64,000 nt of DNA from Tychonema sp. LEGE 06208 (GTDB lineage Bacteria > Cyanobacteriota > Cyanobacteriia > Cyanobacteriales > Microcoleaceae), in assembly GCF_015207505.1 (NCBI RefSeq), contig NZ_JADEWT010000002.1:62001-126000 (forward strand), written 5' to 3'. Within the stretch, counting starts at the first letter, position 1. Every line of letters begins with the position of its first letter. A program made the translations under genes and the position numbers. Positions 1 to 9,419 of this stretch are shown in pieces. The notes below the pieces were generated by a model. It searched no databases. It worked only from the letters and a program-made list of their open reading frames with translations, and was not told where the DNA came from.

Positions 1-22
1 TTACCTCTCAATACTTAAATAA

Positions 23-148
23 TTGGTTATTGGTTATTGGTTATTGGTTATTGGTTATTGGTTATTGGTTATTGGTTATTGGTTAGTGGTTAGTGGTTAG
101 TGGTTATTGGTTAGTGGTTATTGGTTAGTGGTTAGTGGTTAGTGGTCA
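23..148. repeat. Heptanucleotide tandem array (STRR type)
   Basis: The array is made of TTGGTTA units drifting to TTAGTGG. It is the first of many heptamer arrays in the window and resembles the short tandemly repeated repetitive (STRR) sequences known from filamentous cyanobacteria. It does not code for anything recognisable. Confidence 0.9.
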
Positions 149-380
149 TTAATATAATTCCGTAGGGCGCGTTCACCAACAATCTTTCCTTCACATCCCA
201 AATATTAATAAACCCGCCCCCACACCGCGAATTATCTACATCAACCTTGAGAATTGAGATTATTTCGATTCATTCTTGGGGCGGAGGTGGGTTTTTCAGT
301 TCTGGGATTTGATGATATAAATTTTGGTGAGCTCGCCCTACAAATAGGTTAATTCTTAATTACCAATTACCCATTACCCA
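149..380. other. Non-coding stretch downstream of the ABC permease
   Basis: No plausible gene is visible. The right end (about 350-383) is a short ATTACC-type repeat that runs into the stop codon of the minus-strand permease gene. I see no clear terminator. Confidence 0.6.
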
Positions 381-1448
381 TTACCTTTGAATGCTTCTCG
401 GATCGAGAGCATCCCGCAACCCATCCCCCAATAAATTGAACGCCAAAACTGTCAAAATAATCAGTGTCGCCGGAGGCCAAACTAACCAAGGCTGCAACAC
501 TAAAATTGAGGCATTTGTAGACAGAGATAGCAAATTTCCCCAAGAAGGATCGGGTTGTTGAATTCCCAAACCAATTAAACTCAAAACCGACTCCGCCACA
601 ATAAAACCCGGAACCGACAAAGTAGCAGAAATAATAACATAGGTTGCAGTTTGTGGCAAAACGTGGCGGACAATAATATAAATTGGATTCGCACCCATAG
701 CCCGCGCCGCCTGTACGAATTCTCGCTGTTTTATTGACAGTACCTGACCGCGAATTACCCGTGCTAAACTCGCCCAACTGATAAATGAAGTAATCAGCAC
801 AATCAATATAAATCGCTGAGCACTTGTTAATCCGGGAGGGAGGACTGCTGCTAGGGCTACTAATAAATAAAGTCCGGGAATCGTCATCAATACTTCGGCG
901 AATCGCATTAAAATACTGTCAATCCAACTGCCGAAATAACCGGATATTCCTCCGATTAACAATCCCAAGGGGAAAGAAATTGCTATACCAACTAAACCGA
1001 TGCTGAGGCTAATTCGGCTACCGTGTACTAGGCGGCTGAATTGATCGCGAGCTTGTTCATCTGTGCCTAAAATATTGATTTTGGCTTGGCCGGTAGTTCC
1101 AAACAAGTGGATATTTAAAGGTAAAATCCCTAAAAACTTATAGGGAGAACCTTTGACAAACAAACCGACAGCAGAGGGTTTTTGCCAGTCTACAATTAGC
1201 TCGCGAGCGCCCGTATTCACGTCTACTGGGCCCTGAGTGGTCGGATAAACGTGAGGCCCGATAAATCGCCCGTCTTTGGTGCTTAAATGAATCTGAGTCG
1301 GCGGCAACAATGAACCGTTTAATTGAGAGTCGTAGGGGTCGTAGGGGGCCACAAATTCGGCAAAAAATGCGACTGTATAAAAAAACAACAATACCACTGC
1401 TCCCAGTCGAGCCAGAGGATTTTGCCTAAGATTTTGCCACCATTTCAT
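381..1448 (-). CDS. ABC transporter permease, oligopeptide/dipeptide (OppC/DppC) type
   Basis: This 355-residue inner-membrane protein is the permease of a binding-protein-dependent importer. An N-terminal membrane segment (about residues 13-32) precedes a periplasmic region of about 100 residues. A five-helix BPD_transp_1 domain follows, with an EAA-type cytoplasmic loop (VQAARAMGANP, about residue 245) that contacts the ATPase. This layout is typical of OppC-like subunits. The usual OppB, binding-protein and ATPase genes are not next to it: upstream lies 0.4 kb of repeats and an unrelated transporter, and the downstream side leaves the window. Partners may be elsewhere, which is common in cyanobacteria. 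Substrate cannot be read from the sequence; peptides or nickel are family possibilities. The stop codon lies in an ATTACC repeat. Confidence 0.9.
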   Translation of the reverse strand: MKWWQNLRQNPLARLGAVVLLFFYTVAFFAEFVAPYDPYDSQLNGSLLPPTQIHLSTKDGRFIGPHVYPTTQGPVDVNTGARELIVDWQKPSAVGLFVKGSPYKFLGILPLNIHLFGTTGQAKINILGTDEQARDQFSRLVHGSRISLSIGLVGIAISFPLGLLIGGISGYFGSWIDSILMRFAEVLMTIPGLYLLVALAAVLPPGLTSAQRFILIVLITSFISWASLARVIRGQVLSIKQREFVQAARAMGANPIYIIVRHVLPQTATYVIISATLSVPGFIVAESVLSLIGLGIQQPDPSWGNLLSLSTNASILVLQPWLVWPPATLIILTVLAFNLLGDGLRDALDPRSIQR

Positions 1449-1475
1449 AAGTTTTAGGTTTGAGATTTTAAGTTG

Positions 1476-1570
1476 GTTCGTAGTGAGGACTTTAGTCCTT
1501 TTAAAAGGTTCGTAGTCAGGATTTTAGGGCTTATTGAAAAGTTCGTAGTCAGGACTTTAGTGCTTCTTAA
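1476..1570. repeat. Three direct copies of a GTAGTNAGGACTTTAG-type repeat
   Basis: Three head-to-tail copies begin with TTCGTAGTGAGGACTTTAG or a close variant. The same motif recurs near 15800, 37720, 43810 and 60650, often as a hairpin. Here it fills the space upstream of the ABC permease, where a promoter would be expected. Confidence 0.75.
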
Positions 1571-1715
1571 GAAACGAAGATTTTATAACTTAAACATCTG
1601 CCCAAATCCTATGTTTTCAGAAGCAGGGAGGTAAAGAGAAAGAGATGCAGAGCCTCCGAATCTGCATTACCAGGTAGAGCCTGGTAACGAGCAAGTTTTG
1701 CTTAAAAGGTTCGAT
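1571..1715. repeat. Composite palindromic repeat, family C (inverted copy)
   Basis: This is the reverse orientation of the element at 10037-10185 and 61214-61365. It shares the end motif ATAACTTAA, the core hairpin GTTACCAGG...CCTGGTAA and a CAGAGCCTC segment. It lies between the ABC permease and the AI-2E transporter genes. Confidence 0.7.
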
Positions 1716-1815
1716 CGTTCGGAATGCAAGTCCTTCTTAAATAAATCAGTAGCAAGGGCTGAATTCGTGACTGATAAAAACTTTACGGACAGAATTTTTT
1801 ACTGCGAACCTTAGA

Positions 1816-2949
1816 CTATTTTTCTTCATCTGGAACCAAAATTAGTTGAGTTTCACGATCCGTTGTTTGACTCAATTCCTCGCCGTTAAAAGGGTTGTAG
1901 AAAAACGAGCCTGTTTGCGGAGGCAATTTGGGATTGAGTAAGATTTCTACTATACTTTTGACAACGCCAGTTAGGGGAATGGCCAGGATAACTCCTAACA
2001 ATCCTCCTACTCTACCTCCTAAGAGTAAAGCTGTGAAAATAATTACTGGGCTCAATCCGGTGAGATTCCCCATGATTCGGGGGGCGACTAAATTGTCTTT
2101 GATTTGCTGGAGACCGATCGCCACTGCCAACACTTGCAGCGCCAGCCACCAATCGATAAATGCTACAATTATAGTAACCGCTCCAATTCCAAGCGTCGCT
2201 CCGATAAACGGAATTATTTCCATCAATCCGATAAACACGGCAAACAACAGAAAAAACGGAACTTGCAGCCACGAAAAAGCGAGAGTTAGTCCGATCGCCA
2301 TAAATAGTCCCAGCAGCAACTGTCCCGATACAAATCGTTGGAGGTTTCGCTGCAAAGTTTCGGTTAACACATAGCGAATATCTGGGGAAAAAATACTGGT
2401 CAAACCCTGCCACACTCTTTTACCGTCTAAGAGCATATAAAATGAAATTACCAGGATAAAGATTAAGTCGATAAACCAGTTAAAAGTACCTACGACTAAA
2501 CCTAAACTTGTACTTGCGATCGCCTGTACTTGCTCCTGTACTTTCGCCGATAACTGCTGCTCCAATATTTGCACGTCGAAGGGCAAATTGCGATCGGCAC
2601 TCCATGTTTGAAATTCACCTAACTGCTGCCGCGCCGACTCCAGCAAGTCCGGGAACCTTACCCCTAACTGACTCGCTTGGGTGAACACAGGCGGTACAAT
2701 AGTTAAACCAATTACTAATACTAGCAAACCCGCAACTAAATAAACGAGCGCAGCAGCTACTCCCCGCGGCAAAAATACTTGAAGTCTTGCTACTGCATAA
2801 TTTAATAAGAATGCAATCAGTCCGGCTGTCACTAAAATGCTGACCAGTTCCCCAACATAACTGATCGCAGTTAGGGTAAACCATCCCGTTACTAGCACTA
2901 GCAACCAAGTAATTAGCAACTGTTGGACGGGAGAAAAAACACTGTTCAT
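1816..2949 (-). CDS. AI-2E family transporter (PF01594-like membrane protein)
   Basis: This is a polytopic membrane protein of about 377 residues. Two hydrophobic hairpins lie at the N-terminus, followed by a periplasmic helical region (about residues 70-150) and a C-terminal half with five or six membrane helices. The motif PFIGATLGIGAV and the terminal segment LGGRVGGLLGVILAIPLTGVV are characteristic of the TqsA/PerM/YdiK family. Members export autoinducer-2 or act as Na+/H+ antiporters; the actual role here is unknown. The frame also opens at a TTG five codons upstream (2964), but I chose the ATG at 2949. The gene is divergent from the efflux adaptor gene at 3328. A soluble tail of about 40 residues follows the last helix. 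Confidence 0.88.
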   Translation of the reverse strand: MNSVFSPVQQLLITWLLVLVTGWFTLTAISYVGELVSILVTAGLIAFLLNYAVARLQVFLPRGVAAALVYLVAGLLVLVIGLTIVPPVFTQASQLGVRFPDLLESARQQLGEFQTWSADRNLPFDVQILEQQLSAKVQEQVQAIASTSLGLVVGTFNWFIDLIFILVISFYMLLDGKRVWQGLTSIFSPDIRYVLTETLQRNLQRFVSGQLLLGLFMAIGLTLAFSWLQVPFFLLFAVFIGLMEIIPFIGATLGIGAVTIIVAFIDWWLALQVLAVAIGLQQIKDNLVAPRIMGNLTGLSPVIIFTALLLGGRVGGLLGVILAIPLTGVVKSIVEILLNPKLPPQTGSFFYNPFNGEELSQTTDRETQLILVPDEEK

Positions 2950-3327
2950 TATGATTTTTGTCAATTAAACTGGTACAACTTTTTAGCCGATGTGCCTGAT
3001 TTTAGCAATAATTCGTTCAAAATTAGGCTTAATTCTGTGAGGATCAGTTGGTGACGAGAAAATTGTTTTGCTACAGACAGGGCTGGCCCGATCGCCCGCA
3101 GGCTCCAAATCACGCTAATAATACTCGGCGAGGAACCCTGGGCGAATTAAATGTCGATCGCAACTCTCCGGCGATCGGCCAGCCGTCAAGTGAAATCGCC
3201 TCACACTCACCCAAAAGGAGGACGCGACATTACTAGCGCCCTCGGCTAAAATAAACTAAATATAAAAATTGCAATCTTTCTTTACAATTGAAAAAATCAA
3301 GGGCTCAAACCGGCGGGAGGAACTAAA
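2950..3327. other. Divergent intergenic region between the AI-2E transporter and the efflux adaptor
   Basis: This region must hold the promoters of both flanking genes. I see no convincing -35/-10 pair. A good ribosome binding site (GGCGGGAGGAAC) sits just before the GTG start at 3328. A short reading frame at 3048-3236 has no protein-like features. Confidence 0.5.
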
Positions 3328-5121
3328 GTGACCAATCAAGTTTTTTCAGAAGCGGAAGAAAAGCAACCGCTTCTCCCCGTGCAAAGCGGGCGCGACAAAA
3401 ATTCAATAGCCGATGGGCCTGAAAGTGGAGTTTCAGACCGATCTAGCTGGCACTTTTCTGGTGAGGAAGATGAACGAGAAAGATCCCTAGAAGTTCCAGA
3501 AGATGGGGAACAATCAGAACTTGAGGAACCAGAAGAGCCGGAAATTGGGCCCAGCAAAAAAATCAGGTGGCCGACGGTGTTGGCGGGCGCGGGGATTGGC
3601 GTAGCTGCAACTCTGCTAGCGGTACACTTGACTGCTGGCCAGAAGAGCGCGAAACCGGCCGCTACAGCCCCAGCGGCTGCTCAACAGACGGCGGCCCAAA
3701 CGGTGACAGTCGCGCCTGTGAAATCGGCCGATGTGGCTAAAACTCTCGAAGCGACGGGGACTGTGGCCCCCTACGATTTGCTGCCGGTATTGCCGCAAGC
3801 CAACGGCTTGCAAATCCAACAGGTTTTGGTGAAGGAAGGGGATGCGGTAGAAAAAAATCAGGTAATGGCGATTTTGGATGATTCGGTGGTGCGATCGCAA
3901 ATTGCCGCAGCGGTGGCTAAAGGACAATCGGCCGATTCTACAGTAGACCAAGCGCAAGCTCAGGTGCAGCAAGCTCAATCAAGCCAAAAAGAAGCCCAAG
4001 CCGGTGTCGAACAGGCTCAAGCTGGCGTGGAAAAAGCCGTTGCTGACTTAGCGCAAGTTAAAACCGGTGTCGGCCAAGCCCAAGCAGGTGTCGAACAAGC
4101 TAAAGCTGGCGTGAATCAAGCTAAAGCGGGAATTGCTTCGGCCGAGGCTAAATTAACTCAAGCTCAAAGAGATGTAGAGCGTTTTTCCAATTTGGCGGCG
4201 CAGGGAGTAATCAGCCAACAAGATTTGGAACAGCGCAAAACCCAGCAAGAAACTGCTCTTCAAGATGTGAACAAAGCTAAGGCTGATTTGAATAAAGCTT
4301 TGGAAGAACAGAACAAAGCAGCGGAAGAAGTGCGATCGGCTAAAGCTAAAGTAGCTAATGGCGAAGCTAATATCAGTACGGCGCAAGCGGCCCTCAGCAG
4401 TGCCCGCGCTAAGGTGAATACGGCGGCCGCAACTGTCAGCAGCGCTAGAGCAAATGTGGGGAACAACGCAGCAAGTGTCCGCAGCAATGATGCCCAAATC
4501 CAACAGTTAGAAACTCAACTTTCACAAACGATCGTCCGAGCACCGGACAGCGGTATTGTTGCTGAAAGAATTGGTCGTGTTGGGGATGTTTCTTCGGGGA
4601 GTCAAAAACTATTTTCGATTATTCGCGGAAACAAGCTAGAACTGCAATTGAAAGTGCCGGAAACTCAGATTTCGCAAGTGCAGCCGGGAACAGCCGTGCA
4701 GATTACTTCAGATTCTGACAAGCGGATTAAGTTGTCGGGAATTGTGCGAGAGATTTCGCCGTTAGTTGACCCGCAAAATCGCCAAGCTACGGTGAAAATT
4801 GATTTGCCGCCAAGCGATTTTTTGCGATCGGGAATGTTTTTGCGCGCTTCGATTTCGACGGCGACGGAGCAAGGTTTGAAAGTTCCTGCTAAGGCTATTT
4901 TACCGCAGTCTGACGGCAGTTCTATTGTTTACAAACTTGTGGGCGAGGACAAGGTGCAGGCTCAGAAAGTGGTAGTTGGGGAGATTACTGGAGGGGCGGT
5001 TGGCGATTTGACGAAAGCTCAGGTTGAGATTAAAAAAGGGTTGAAAGCGGGCGATCGCGTGGTTATTGCTGGGGCTGGTTATCTGAAGGATGGCGATCGG
5101 GTAAAAGTTGTTAGTCAGTAG
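3328..5121 (+). CDS. RND efflux periplasmic adaptor (membrane-fusion protein, HlyD/AcrA-like)
   Basis: This 597-residue adaptor should link an inner-membrane RND pump to an outer-membrane channel. The first 75 residues are acidic and probably cytoplasmic, which is unusual for the family. One membrane helix follows (about 78-100), then the first half of a biotinyl-lipoyl domain (about 125-175). A very long Ala/Gln/Lys-rich coiled-coil hairpin (about 180-395) comes next, with heptads such as QAQAGVEQAKAGV. The second lipoyl half (VRAPDSGIVAERIGRVGD), a beta-barrel and a membrane-proximal domain complete it. The GTG start has a strong Shine-Dalgarno. The pump gene follows 605 bp downstream, so the two probably function together. 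The stop codon is part of an AGTCAGT repeat. Typical adaptors have 350-450 residues; the excess is the N-terminal extension and long hairpin. Confidence 0.92.
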   Translation: MTNQVFSEAEEKQPLLPVQSGRDKNSIADGPESGVSDRSSWHFSGEEDERERSLEVPEDGEQSELEEPEEPEIGPSKKIRWPTVLAGAGIGVAATLLAVHLTAGQKSAKPAATAPAAAQQTAAQTVTVAPVKSADVAKTLEATGTVAPYDLLPVLPQANGLQIQQVLVKEGDAVEKNQVMAILDDSVVRSQIAAAVAKGQSADSTVDQAQAQVQQAQSSQKEAQAGVEQAQAGVEKAVADLAQVKTGVGQAQAGVEQAKAGVNQAKAGIASAEAKLTQAQRDVERFSNLAAQGVISQQDLEQRKTQQETALQDVNKAKADLNKALEEQNKAAEEVRSAKAKVANGEANISTAQAALSSARAKVNTAAATVSSARANVGNNAASVRSNDAQIQQLETQLSQTIVRAPDSGIVAERIGRVGDVSSGSQKLFSIIRGNKLELQLKVPETQISQVQPGTAVQITSDSDKRIKLSGIVREISPLVDPQNRQATVKIDLPPSDFLRSGMFLRASISTATEQGLKVPAKAILPQSDGSSIVYKLVGEDKVQAQKVVVGEITGGAVGDLTKAQVEIKKGLKAGDRVVIAGAGYLKDGDRVKVVSQ

Positions 5122-5190
5122 TCAGTTGTCAGTAGTCAGTTGTCAGTAGTCATTAGTCAGTAGTCATTAGTCATTAGTCATTAGTGCGAT
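5111..5190. repeat. AGTCAGT/AGTCATT heptamer array overlapping the adaptor stop codon
   Basis: Imperfect heptamers begin inside the last codons of the adaptor gene. The last residues (Ser-Gln) and the TAG stop at 5119-5121 are themselves repeat sequence. Confidence 0.85.
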
Positions 5191-5214
5191 CGCGAACGTT
5201 ATTAGTGAGTGGTT

Positions 5215-5282
5215 GTAGGGTGCATCAAGGCTAAATGTTTTCTCAGAGATTGCTGATTAACTTTATCCCTGACGCACCCTAC
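5215..5282. repeat. Inverted repeat with GTAGGGTGC / GCACCCTAC ends
   Basis: Complementary ends of nine bases enclose about 50 bp. It could form a hairpin in the transcript between adaptor and pump. There is no T-run, so it is not a classical terminator. Confidence 0.7.
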
Positions 5283-5414
5283 GATTAGTTAATTAGTTTC
5301 TTCTTTCTTCCTTATTCCTTATTCCTTCTTTTCACCCGCTCAGCTTCGCCGAAGGGAATTATTCCTTCTTCCTGATGACGTTGGACAGAAAGCTCGGGGG
5401 AAGGGACAGCACTA

Positions 5415-5700
5415 ATAACCAATAACCAACAACTAATAACCAATAACTAATAACTAATAACCAATAACCAACAACCAATAACCAACAACCAACAACTAAC
5501 ATTAAACAACCAACATTAAACACCTAATAACCAATAACTAATAACCAATAACTAATAACCAATAACTAATAACCAATAACTAATAACCAATAACCAACAA
5601 CCAACAACCAATAACCAACAACCAACAACCAACAACCAACAACCAACAACCAACAACCAATAACCAATAACTAACAACTACTGACTACTGACTACTGACT
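5415..5700. repeat. Long AATAACC/AACAACC heptamer array
   Basis: About 285 bp of heptamers separate the adaptor from the pump gene, ending with ACTACTG units and TTCCC repeats up to the pump start codon. With the 5111-5190 array they fill most of the gap in an otherwise expected operon. Confidence 0.92.
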
Positions 5701-5726
5701 TCTTCCCTTCTTCCCTTCTTCCCATT

Positions 5727-8700
5727 ATGTCTTTCAATATTTCGGCTTGGTCGATCAAACAGCCAGTCCCCACGATTGTTCTATTCTTAATTCTGACAAT
5801 CGGGGGTTTGGTATCATTTCCCGTTTTAGGCATTGATGATTCACCTAATATCGATATCCCTTCTGTTTCGATATCTGTCAGCCAACCGGGGGCAGATCCA
5901 GCAGAACTTGAATCTCAAGTTACGAAAAAAGTAGAAGATGCTGTGGCGGGCTTGGGGAATATTGACCACATTATTTCTACTGTTAATGATGGTTCTTCTA
6001 ATACGACAGTTAACTTTTTGTTGGGTACAAATAGCGATCGCGCTACGAATGATGTCCGAAATGCGATCGCCCAAATTCGCCAAAACTTGCCGCAAGATAT
6101 TAATGATCCCGTTGTCAAGCGGGTGGAATTTGCGGGTAGTTCCATTATGTCCTACGCCGTGGTTTCCGATCGCCAAACCGTAGAACAGTTAAGCGAATTA
6201 ATCGACCAAAACATCAGCCGCGTCCTCCTATCCGTTAAAGGTGTCGCTCAAGTGCAGCGAATCGGAGGCAGAGACAAGGATGTTCGAGTTGATTTGAACC
6301 CGGAATTACTGCAAAGTCTCGGCATTACAGCTACCCAAGTTAACGACCAAATTCGCAATTTCAATATCAATCTTCCCGGTGGTAGAACTGAAATCGGCAA
6401 TTCCGAGCAAACAGTCCGCACCCTCGGCAGTGCCAAAACTATCGAACAGTTGAAAGCTTATCAAATTACTTTGCCCAAAGGCGGTTTTGTGCCGCTTTCT
6501 AGTTTGGGAAAAGTTGACGAAGGCTATGCAGAAGCGCGTCAGGGCGCGCGGCTAAACAACAAACCCGTGGTGGCTTTTTCTATCCTCCGCAGCACCGGCA
6601 GCACTCTCGTGACTGTGGAAGAAGCAGTGCGGGAAGCTGTCAAGACAATGGAAACAACTTTGCCGCCGGATGTGAAGCTGGAACTTATTTATACCTTAGC
6701 AGATCACATCCGAGATTCTTATCAAGCTTCTGTGGATGCTTTAATTTTGGGGGCGGCTTTAGCGATTATTACTATTTTTATTTTTCTGCGGGATTGGCGG
6801 GCAACTTTGATTGCTGCTGTGGCTTTGCCGCTGTCGGTAATTCCTACTTTTGCTGTGCTGAGGATGGTGGGATATACGCTTAACAGCATGACTTTGTTGG
6901 CGCTGTCGCTGGTGGTTGGCATATTAGTTGATGATGCGATCGTCGAAATTGAAAATATCGAACGGCACGTCGGGATGGGGAAAACGGCTTATCAAGCTGC
7001 TTTGGATGCTTCGGCTGAAATTGGTTTAGCTGTCGTTGCTACGACGATGACAATTGTTTCGGTATTTGCACCGGTGGCTTTTATGCCGGGAATTCCGGGT
7101 CAGTTTTTTCGGCCTTTTGGGGTGACGGTTTCGGCATCGGTGTTATTTTCGCTGTTAGTAGCTAGAACCGTGACTCCGATGATGGCGGCTTATTTGTTTA
7201 AGGAGAAAGGGCATCATGAGGAACTCAAAAAAGACCAACTTTCTTATCAGTACCGCCGGCTTTTGACTTGGGCGCTGAAGCATCGGGCGATCGTCCTAAT
7301 TTTAGGAATTGCTTTGTTTTTCGGCAGCGTTCAATTAATACCTTTCATTCCGACAGGGTTTATCGATCGCGATGATACCGGACTTTCTACTGTCTCGATC
7401 GAATTACCCCCCGGTTCCACCTTGCAGCAGACAGATTTAGCAGTGCAGGAAGCAACTAAATTATTGCTCGCCCACCCAGCCGTAGATAGCGTTTTGGAGA
7501 CTGAAGGCGCTCCGACTGTCTCCGGGGGCGCGGGTGGCGGCGGAGGGGGCGCGGGTGGCGTAAATTCAGCCAGTCTGTACGTGAAATTAAAGCCGGCAGA
7601 TCAACGGATCGGACAACAGAAGTTTGAGGAGGGAATGCGGCCGAAACTGCGGGATGTTCCGGGCGTGCGGCTGAGTTTTGCTCAAGGACGTGTGGGCGGT
7701 AGGAAGCAAATGTCGATCGTCCTCAAGAGCGAAAATGCGGAAGCTTTAACCAAAACTGCGGCATCTCTGACGCAACAAATGAAGCAAGTTCCAGGGCTGA
7801 TTGAGGTAGAATCGAGCGCGAGTTTAGTGAAGCCGGAGATTTTGGTAAAACCCGATCCAATTAGGGCGGCGGATCAGGGTGTATCGGTGCAACAAATTGC
7901 TCGCACTGCATCTCTGGCAACAATTGGAGATGTTGATTCAAATCTGGCTAAATTTGATTTGGCTGACAGACAAATTCCAATTCATGTGATGTTAGCGCCG
8001 CAGTTTCGCAGCGATATCGAAACAATTAAGAACCTGCAGGTACCGGGAAAAAATAATACTTTAGTGCCGTTGAGGGCGGTGGCGGATATTGCTTTGGGTA
8101 GCGGGCCTTCTCAGATCGATCGCTACGACAGAGCCCGTCAAGTATCTGTAGAGGGCAATTTGTTGCAGGGTACGACTTTAGGAGAAGCTTCGGCGGCGGT
8201 AAAGAAACTGCCTGCAATGAATCCTTTACCTCCCGGTGTGGAACAGGAATCTTCGGGTGATGCCAAGGTGATGCAGGATATTTTCAGCGGTTTTGCGGGG
8301 GCTCTGGGAACGGCGGTATTGTTTATTTATGGTGTGTTGGTGTTGCTGTTTGCAAATTTCCTGCATCCGATCACAATTATGGCGGCCTTACCTTTGTCTC
8401 TCGGTGGCGCGCTGCTGGGACTTTTGGTGGGACAAAAATCCCTCGGTTTGTACGCTTTGATTGGGGTAGTGTTGCTGATGGGAATTGTGACGAAAAATTC
8501 GATTTTGTTAGTGGATTACGCGATTATGAATCAGAAGGAAGGCGAACCGACGTATGAGGCGACGCTGGATTCTGGAATAGCGCGGTTGCGGCCGATTTTG
8601 ATGACAACTATTGCGATGATTGCTGGGATGGTACCGATTGCGCTGGGAATTGGCGCTGGTTCTCAGGTTCGCAGCCCGATGGCGATGGCGGTAATTGGCG

Positions 8701-8837
8701 GTTTGATGACTTCGACGCTGCTGACTCTGGTGGTGATTCCGGTGGTGTTTACTTATATGGATGGTGTGCAAATCTGGATTTTTAATTTGGTGCGGGGGAA
8801 GAAAAAACGTCAAGGGCGATCGAAGTTCTCTGGCTAG
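5727..8837 (+). CDS. RND family efflux transporter, inner-membrane pump (AcrB/MMPL-type HAE1)
   Basis: This 1036-residue proton-driven efflux pump has the normal length of the AcrB superfamily. It shows the expected twofold layout: TM1 (about 13-32), a large periplasmic porter loop, TM2-6, a second helix-loop half and TM8-12. The proton-relay pair is present in TM4 (GILVDDAIVEIENIERH, about residue 400), as is the GIVTKNSILLVDYA motif in TM10. A glycine-rich insertion (GGAGGGGGGAGG, about 593-604) lies in the second periplasmic loop. The adaptor gene is just upstream; no TolC-like gene is in the window. The ATG is preceded by pyrimidine repeats, not by a Shine-Dalgarno. Substrates are unknown; drug, lipid or metabolite export are all possible for the family. 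Confidence 0.95.
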   Translation: MSFNISAWSIKQPVPTIVLFLILTIGGLVSFPVLGIDDSPNIDIPSVSISVSQPGADPAELESQVTKKVEDAVAGLGNIDHIISTVNDGSSNTTVNFLLGTNSDRATNDVRNAIAQIRQNLPQDINDPVVKRVEFAGSSIMSYAVVSDRQTVEQLSELIDQNISRVLLSVKGVAQVQRIGGRDKDVRVDLNPELLQSLGITATQVNDQIRNFNINLPGGRTEIGNSEQTVRTLGSAKTIEQLKAYQITLPKGGFVPLSSLGKVDEGYAEARQGARLNNKPVVAFSILRSTGSTLVTVEEAVREAVKTMETTLPPDVKLELIYTLADHIRDSYQASVDALILGAALAIITIFIFLRDWRATLIAAVALPLSVIPTFAVLRMVGYTLNSMTLLALSLVVGILVDDAIVEIENIERHVGMGKTAYQAALDASAEIGLAVVATTMTIVSVFAPVAFMPGIPGQFFRPFGVTVSASVLFSLLVARTVTPMMAAYLFKEKGHHEELKKDQLSYQYRRLLTWALKHRAIVLILGIALFFGSVQLIPFIPTGFIDRDDTGLSTVSIELPPGSTLQQTDLAVQEATKLLLAHPAVDSVLETEGAPTVSGGAGGGGGGAGGVNSASLYVKLKPADQRIGQQKFEEGMRPKLRDVPGVRLSFAQGRVGGRKQMSIVLKSENAEALTKTAASLTQQMKQVPGLIEVESSASLVKPEILVKPDPIRAADQGVSVQQIARTASLATIGDVDSNLAKFDLADRQIPIHVMLAPQFRSDIETIKNLQVPGKNNTLVPLRAVADIALGSGPSQIDRYDRARQVSVEGNLLQGTTLGEASAAVKKLPAMNPLPPGVEQESSGDAKVMQDIFSGFAGALGTAVLFIYGVLVLLFANFLHPITIMAALPLSLGGALLGLLVGQKSLGLYALIGVVLLMGIVTKNSILLVDYAIMNQKEGEPTYEATLDSGIARLRPILMTTIAMIAGMVPIALGIGAGSQVRSPMAMAVIGGLMTSTLLTLVVIPVVFTYMDGVQIWIFNLVRGKKKRQGRSKFSG

Positions 8838-9030
8838 GGAAATGGTACAGCCTAGAAGCTGTCAATTTAAGCCTTAAATCCCTGAGAAATTTCGCTTTTG
8901 GCAGTAGCCAGATCCCCCTAAATCCCCCGGATAGTCGGGGGACTTTGACAAGACTATTTTCCCCCCTTTCTTAAGTCGGGTTAGGGGGTATCGGGAGGCT
9001 CATGTTAAGGGACAAAAGACTGGTTTTGCT

Positions 9031-9208
9031 CGTTGTGTTCGTTACCAGGTTCTGCCTGGTAATGCAGAGTCGGAGGCTCTATGTTCTAAATCCGATCGAG
9101 CCTCAGCAATTTGTTCGTTACCAGGAAGAGTCTCCTTTGATCTGACAAGTTAAAAGAGAGAGGACTTTAGGAGGTGTTTAAGTTATGAAGTTTTCGATCC
9201 TTAAAACC
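9031..9208. repeat. Composite palindromic repeat, family C (rearranged copy)
   Basis: Two partial cores (GTTACCAGG...CCTGGTAATGCAG and CGTTACCAGGAAGAG) are followed by the right end GGTGTTTAAGTTATGAAG. The left inverted end seen in other copies is missing, so the copy looks truncated or rearranged. Confidence 0.65.
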
Positions 9209-9335
9209 TACTCCCTATCATTTAACCAGATTGTGGAGCCAGAGAATCAATATGATCTGTGGCAAAATTGAGAAAGTATTCTGTCGGCGATATCAGTTGT
9301 TTGGCGTCGGTTTCTGTGATATTGCGATCGACATT
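9155..9335. repeat. 181-bp direct repeat, left copy
   Basis: Nearly identical to 10137-10317, with only a handful of mismatches. The two copies are 982 bp apart in the same orientation and flank the DUF4160/DUF2442 gene pair. Confidence 0.85.
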
Positions 9336-9419
9336 CGCTAGAAATTCCTTCAATCTCAAATCTCATTGGGCCCTAAACTTGGTTACAATAATCCTTATCT
9401 AGTCGTTTAGAGAAGCTTT

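Larger units (their letters stand above)
8838..9419. other. Intergenic region with hairpins and repeats
   Basis: The first part holds CCCCCTAAATCCCCC-type sequence and a hairpin CCCCCGGATAGTCGGGGG near 8924-8943, a possible weak terminator for the pump gene but without a T-run. The rest consists of a family C repeat and a 181-bp direct repeat, listed separately. No gene is visible. Confidence 0.55.
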
